Shown: piece after piece, positions 61,555-64,000 of the stretch | Position numbering within the stretch: the first letter of the stretch is position 1 | Layout: every line of letters starts with the position of its first letter | Assembly (NCBI GenBank): GCA_900317365.1 | Contig: ONGM01000248.1 | Location: forward strand, 1-64,000 | DNA: 64,000 nucleotides | Reading direction: 5' to 3' | Source: an uncultured Planctomycetota bacterium | Lineage (GTDB): Bacteria; Planctomycetota; Planctomycetia; Pirellulales; Thermoguttaceae | The notes under the pieces: generated by a model | Told to the model about the DNA's origin: nothing | What the model saw: only the letters and a program-made list of their open reading frames with translations | Database searches by the model: none | Made by a program: the position numbers and the translations under genes

Positions 61555-63501
61555 CTAGTTTTTATAGTTACGGGTCGAGACTTTGACGACTTCGTAGTTC
61601 AAGGGTTCTTTGTGCAACTTGGGATCTTGATTTTCGCGATATTCCCAAGCGGCCACGTACATATAGTTCGCGTCGTCGCGTTTTGCTTCGCCTTCTTCCG
61701 TTTGCATTTCTTCACGGAAATGTCCGCCGCAAGATTCGCGACGATCAAGAGCGTCTAGCGCTATCAACTTGCCGATTTCCAGGAAGTCGGCAAGGCGCAG
61801 GGCTTTTTCAAGCTCTTGATTGAAATCGCCGTTTTTACCGGGAACTAAGACGTCGGTCCAGAATTCTTTCGTCAGCTCGTCGATCAACTTGATCGCTTTC
61901 TTAAGACCCTTCTCGTTACGCGCCATTCCGACGTATTCCCACATGATGTTTCCGAGTTTCTTGTGGAGTTCGTCGACCGTCTGTTTGCCCTTAATTTTGA
62001 AGAGCTTTTCGATTCGCGCTTTAACGCGATTTTCGGCTTCTTCAAACGCAGGATGATTCACGTCGGTTTTTGGCGTTTGAATATCGGCGGAGAGATAGTC
62101 GCCGATTGTATTCGGGAGGACGTAGTATCCGTCGGCGAGACCTTGCATGAGCGCGGAAGCGCCGAGTCGGTTGCCGCCGTGATCGCTGAAGTTCGCTTCG
62201 CCAATCGCGTACAGACCCGGGATTGTCGTCATGAGGTTGTAGTCGACCCAAAGACCGCCCATCGTATAGTGAATCGCCGGATAGATTTGCATCGGCTCTT
62301 CATAAGGATTGACGTCGGTGATCTTTTCGTACATTTGGAAAAGGTTGCCGTAACGTTCTTCGATCGCCTTACGTCCGAGTCGTTTGATCGGTTCCGCGAA
62401 GTCCAAGAAGACGGCCAGACCAGTGTCGTTAACGCCGTAACCGGCGTCGCAACGTTCCTTCGCCGCGCGCGACGCAACGTCGCGAGGAACAAGGTTACCG
62501 AACGCCGGATATCGACGTTCGAGATAGTAGTCGCGATCCTCTTCAGGAATCTGAGACGGTTTAATTTGCTTTTTACGCAGTTTTTCGACGTCTTCAAGCT
62601 TCTTAGGCGTCCAGATTTTCCCATCGTTACGGAGCGATTCGGACATGAGCGTCAGTTTAGACTGTTGCTTGCCGTGAACCGGAATACACGTCGGGTGAAT
62701 TTGGACGAAGCAGGGATTCGCAAAGCACGCGCCCTTCTTGTAGCATTGGATCAGAGCCGAACCATTGCTATTCATGGCGTTCGTGGAGAGGAAGTAGGTG
62801 TTTCCATAACCGCCGGTAGCGATAACGACGGCGTGCGCGCCGTAGCGTTCAATTTCGCCCGTTTCGAGATTGCGGACGATAATGCCGCGGGCTTTCCCGT
62901 CGATAAGGACGAGATCGAGCATTTCGCGACGATTGTACGATTTGACGGTTCCGGCCGCAATTTGGCGGTTTAAGGACGCGTACGCGCCGAGAAGGAGCTG
63001 TTGACCGGTCTGACCGCGAGCATAGAAGGTTCTGGAGACTTGCGCGCCGCCGAAAGAGCGGTTGGCAAGCAATCCGCCGTATTCTCGCGCGAAGGGGACT
63101 CCTTGCGCGACGCATTTGTCAATGATCAAGTTGCTGACTTCAGCCAAACGATAGACGTTCGCTTCTCGCGCGCGGAAGTCGCCGCCTTTAATCGTGTCGT
63201 AGAACAAGCGATAGACGGAGTCGTTGTCGTTTTGATAGTTTTTCGCAGCGTTAATACCGCCTTGCGCGGCGATGGAGTGAGCGCGACGAGGGCTATCGGA
63301 GATGCAGAAGATCTTGACGTTGTAACCGAGTTCGCCGAGCGTCGCCGCAGCGGACGCGCCGCCGAGACCGGTTCCGACGACGATGATTTCCATCTTACGC
63401 TTATTTGCGGGGCTGACGACTTTGATCGCCGCCTTGTGTCGAGTCCATTTTTCCGCTAAAGGCCCGCTTGGAATCTTTGAATCTAACTTTATTTCGGCCA
63501 T
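61555..63501 (-). CDS. sdhA: Succinate dehydrogenase / fumarate reductase flavoprotein
   Basis: A 648-residue flavoprotein that oxidises succinate or reduces fumarate. [10 protein letters not shown] (43-52) binds FAD and His75 ([11 protein letters not shown]) is at the position that carries covalent FAD. The active-site region HPTCIP, ARREM-like [18 protein letters not shown] and SCGGHFREE are visible. The insert [18 protein letters not shown] is typical of the non-proteobacterial (B-type, diheme cytochrome b) enzyme I recall from Bacteroidetes and planctomycetes. Direction cannot be told from sequence; in an anaerobe fumarate reduction would be expected. Confidence 0.95.
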   Translation of the reverse strand: MAEIKLDSKIPSGPLAEKWTRHKAAIKVVSPANKRKMEIIVVGTGLGGASAAATLGELGYNVKIFCISDSPRRAHSIAAQGGINAAKNYQNDNDSVYRLFYDTIKGGDFRAREANVYRLAEVSNLIIDKCVAQGVPFAREYGGLLANRSFGGAQVSRTFYARGQTGQQLLLGAYASLNRQIAAGTVKSYNRREMLDLVLIDGKARGIIVRNLETGEIERYGAHAVVIATGGYGNTYFLSTNAMNSNGSALIQCYKKGACFANPCFVQIHPTCIPVHGKQQSKLTLMSESLRNDGKIWTPKKLEDVEKLRKKQIKPSQIPEEDRDYYLERRYPAFGNLVPRDVASRAAKERCDAGYGVNDTGLAVFLDFAEPIKRLGRKAIEERYGNLFQMYEKITDVNPYEEPMQIYPAIHYTMGGLWVDYNLMTTIPGLYAIGEANFSDHGGNRLGASALMQGLADGYYVLPNTIGDYLSADIQTPKTDVNHPAFEEAENRVKARIEKLFKIKGKQTVDELHKKLGNIMWEYVGMARNEKGLKKAIKLIDELTKEFWTDVLVPGKNGDFNQELEKALRLADFLEIGKLIALDALDRRESCGGHFREEMQTEEGEAKRDDANYMYVAAWEYRENQDPKLHKEPLNYEVVKVSTRNYKN

Positions 63502-63617
63502 ATCTTTATCTTTTGGTTCGTTTTGTGTTTCGTTTGTCGTCTTCGTCGAACGTACAGGACGTCGTTCACCATGAGTTTCAACTTAACAAGTTGTCAACGG
63601 AACGAGAAATCGACGAA

Positions 63618-64000
63618 TCAGGAGCATTGCAGTCCGAGCGTGAAGCAAATCGGAATGGAAAGATATCCGATAAGGATGATCCAAGCGTAGACTTTGGAAA
63701 GGAATTGTAAGCGCGGAAGCCACTTGGAGTTGTTCAGTCCAATCGACTGGAACGCGCTCCAGAACCCGTGCTGGACGTGGAAAAAGATCGCGATAATCCA
63801 GATCGCGTAAATTAACACGAAGCATTTGCAACTGAAGAGATTGACGACGAGATCATACGCGTTCTCTTCTTCGTTGCCCAAGAAGCCTTGAAGTTGCATC
63901 TTTGACCAGAAGTTGAACAAATGCAACACGATTCCCAAAATAACGACGATTCCGAGAACGAACATGTTCTTAGCGGACCAGGAAACGCCTTTAGTATGGG
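63618..64000 (-). CDS. sdhC: Succinate dehydrogenase cytochrome b subunit, C-terminal part
   Basis: A membrane subunit running off the right edge; its start is beyond 64000. About 127 residues are visible, with hydrophobic segments at FVLGIVVILGIVLHLFNFW, CFVLIYAIWIIAIFFHVQHGFW and VYAWIILIGYLSIPICFTLGL. Histidines in VLHLFNFW and FHVQHGFW suit heme ligation in the five-helix di-heme b type, in which one polypeptide replaces SdhC and SdhD. It is followed by sdhA after 116 bases on the same strand, the usual sdhCAB order. Confidence 0.88.
   Translation of the reverse strand, partial: HTKGVSWSAKNMFVLGIVVILGIVLHLFNFWSKMQLQGFLGNEEENAYDLVVNLFSCKCFVLIYAIWIIAIFFHVQHGFWSAFQSIGLNNSKWLPRLQFLSKVYAWIILIGYLSIPICFTLGLQCS

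Noticed and set aside
61963-62973. Plus-strand frame of 336 codons inside sdhA
   Set aside because: It is the shadow of sdhA; it has no ribosome site, no known domain and a composition typical of an antisense frame.

Overview
The window looks like chromosomal DNA of a planctomycete, probably a Pirellulales-type organism from an anaerobic or gut habitat. The sequence signs are a secreted repeat protein with an N-terminal LExLExRxLLS-type motif (3025-6450), a cluster of oversized type II secretion pseudopilins, an FHA protein beginning MYGVLEPYRGGDD, a hydrazine-synthase-alpha-like di-heme protein fused to a formylglycine-generating-enzyme domain, and a short HTH-receiver regulator. The lineage call is inference from remembered family resemblance, not from a search. 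I saw no rRNA, tRNA, CRISPR array or insertion sequence.

Layout. 1-8 kb: end of a small membrane protein, a soluble histidine kinase, a SpoU-type RNA methyltransferase, a small lipoprotein, the large repeat protein, D-aminoacyl-tRNA deacylase and the HTH-receiver regulator. 8.7-13.5 kb: four co-directional genes (a GAP1-like acidic protein, a YdjY-like lipoprotein, a membrane-anchored trypsin-like protease without PDZ, a secreted protein of unknown function). 13.9-15.0 kb: bifunctional pheA. 15.4-35.2 kb: a 20-kb type II secretion / type IV pilus-like cluster with two GspE/PilB ATPases, one PilT ATPase, GspF, five pseudopilins and a 2458-residue GspK-like protein. 35.4-39.2 kb: a secreted beta-helix enzyme and a glycerol-3-phosphate-dehydrogenase-like flavoprotein with a C-terminal iron-sulfur domain. 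39.2-46.1 kb: a complete tryptophan operon, trpE-G-D-C-F-B-A, behind a T-box riboswitch with a UGG (Trp) specifier. 46.2-47.9 kb: two tandem membrane-anchored leucine-rich-repeat paralogues. 47.9-50.6 kb: acetolactate synthase and, divergently, the FHA protein. 50.8-55.8 kb: the HzsA-like/FGE fusion and a Tat-exported hydroxypyruvate-isomerase-like protein. 56.1-60.4 kb: a serine recombinase, an orphan FliJ-like coiled coil, a GH5 glycosidase and an AspT/YidE-type transporter. 60.7-64.0 kb: succinate dehydrogenase/fumarate reductase B, A and the start-less C subunit.

The most interesting signal is the trp locus. Its leader has T-box Stem I elements, a UGG specifier, the AGGTGGCACCGCG box with the base expected for a G73 tRNA discriminator, and mutually exclusive antiterminator and terminator helices. 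T-boxes are classically known from Firmicutes, Actinobacteria and a few other phyla. A tryptophan T-box in a planctomycete, together with clostridial-looking TrpA, PheA, G3P-dehydrogenase-like protein and serine recombinase, suggests acquisition of amino-acid genes with their RNA switch from gut Clostridia. A second set of unusual features is the pair of LRR proteins whose basic flanks predict a cytoplasmic LRR domain, the giant GspK-like protein, and a GH5 barrel carrying an inserted beta-rich domain.
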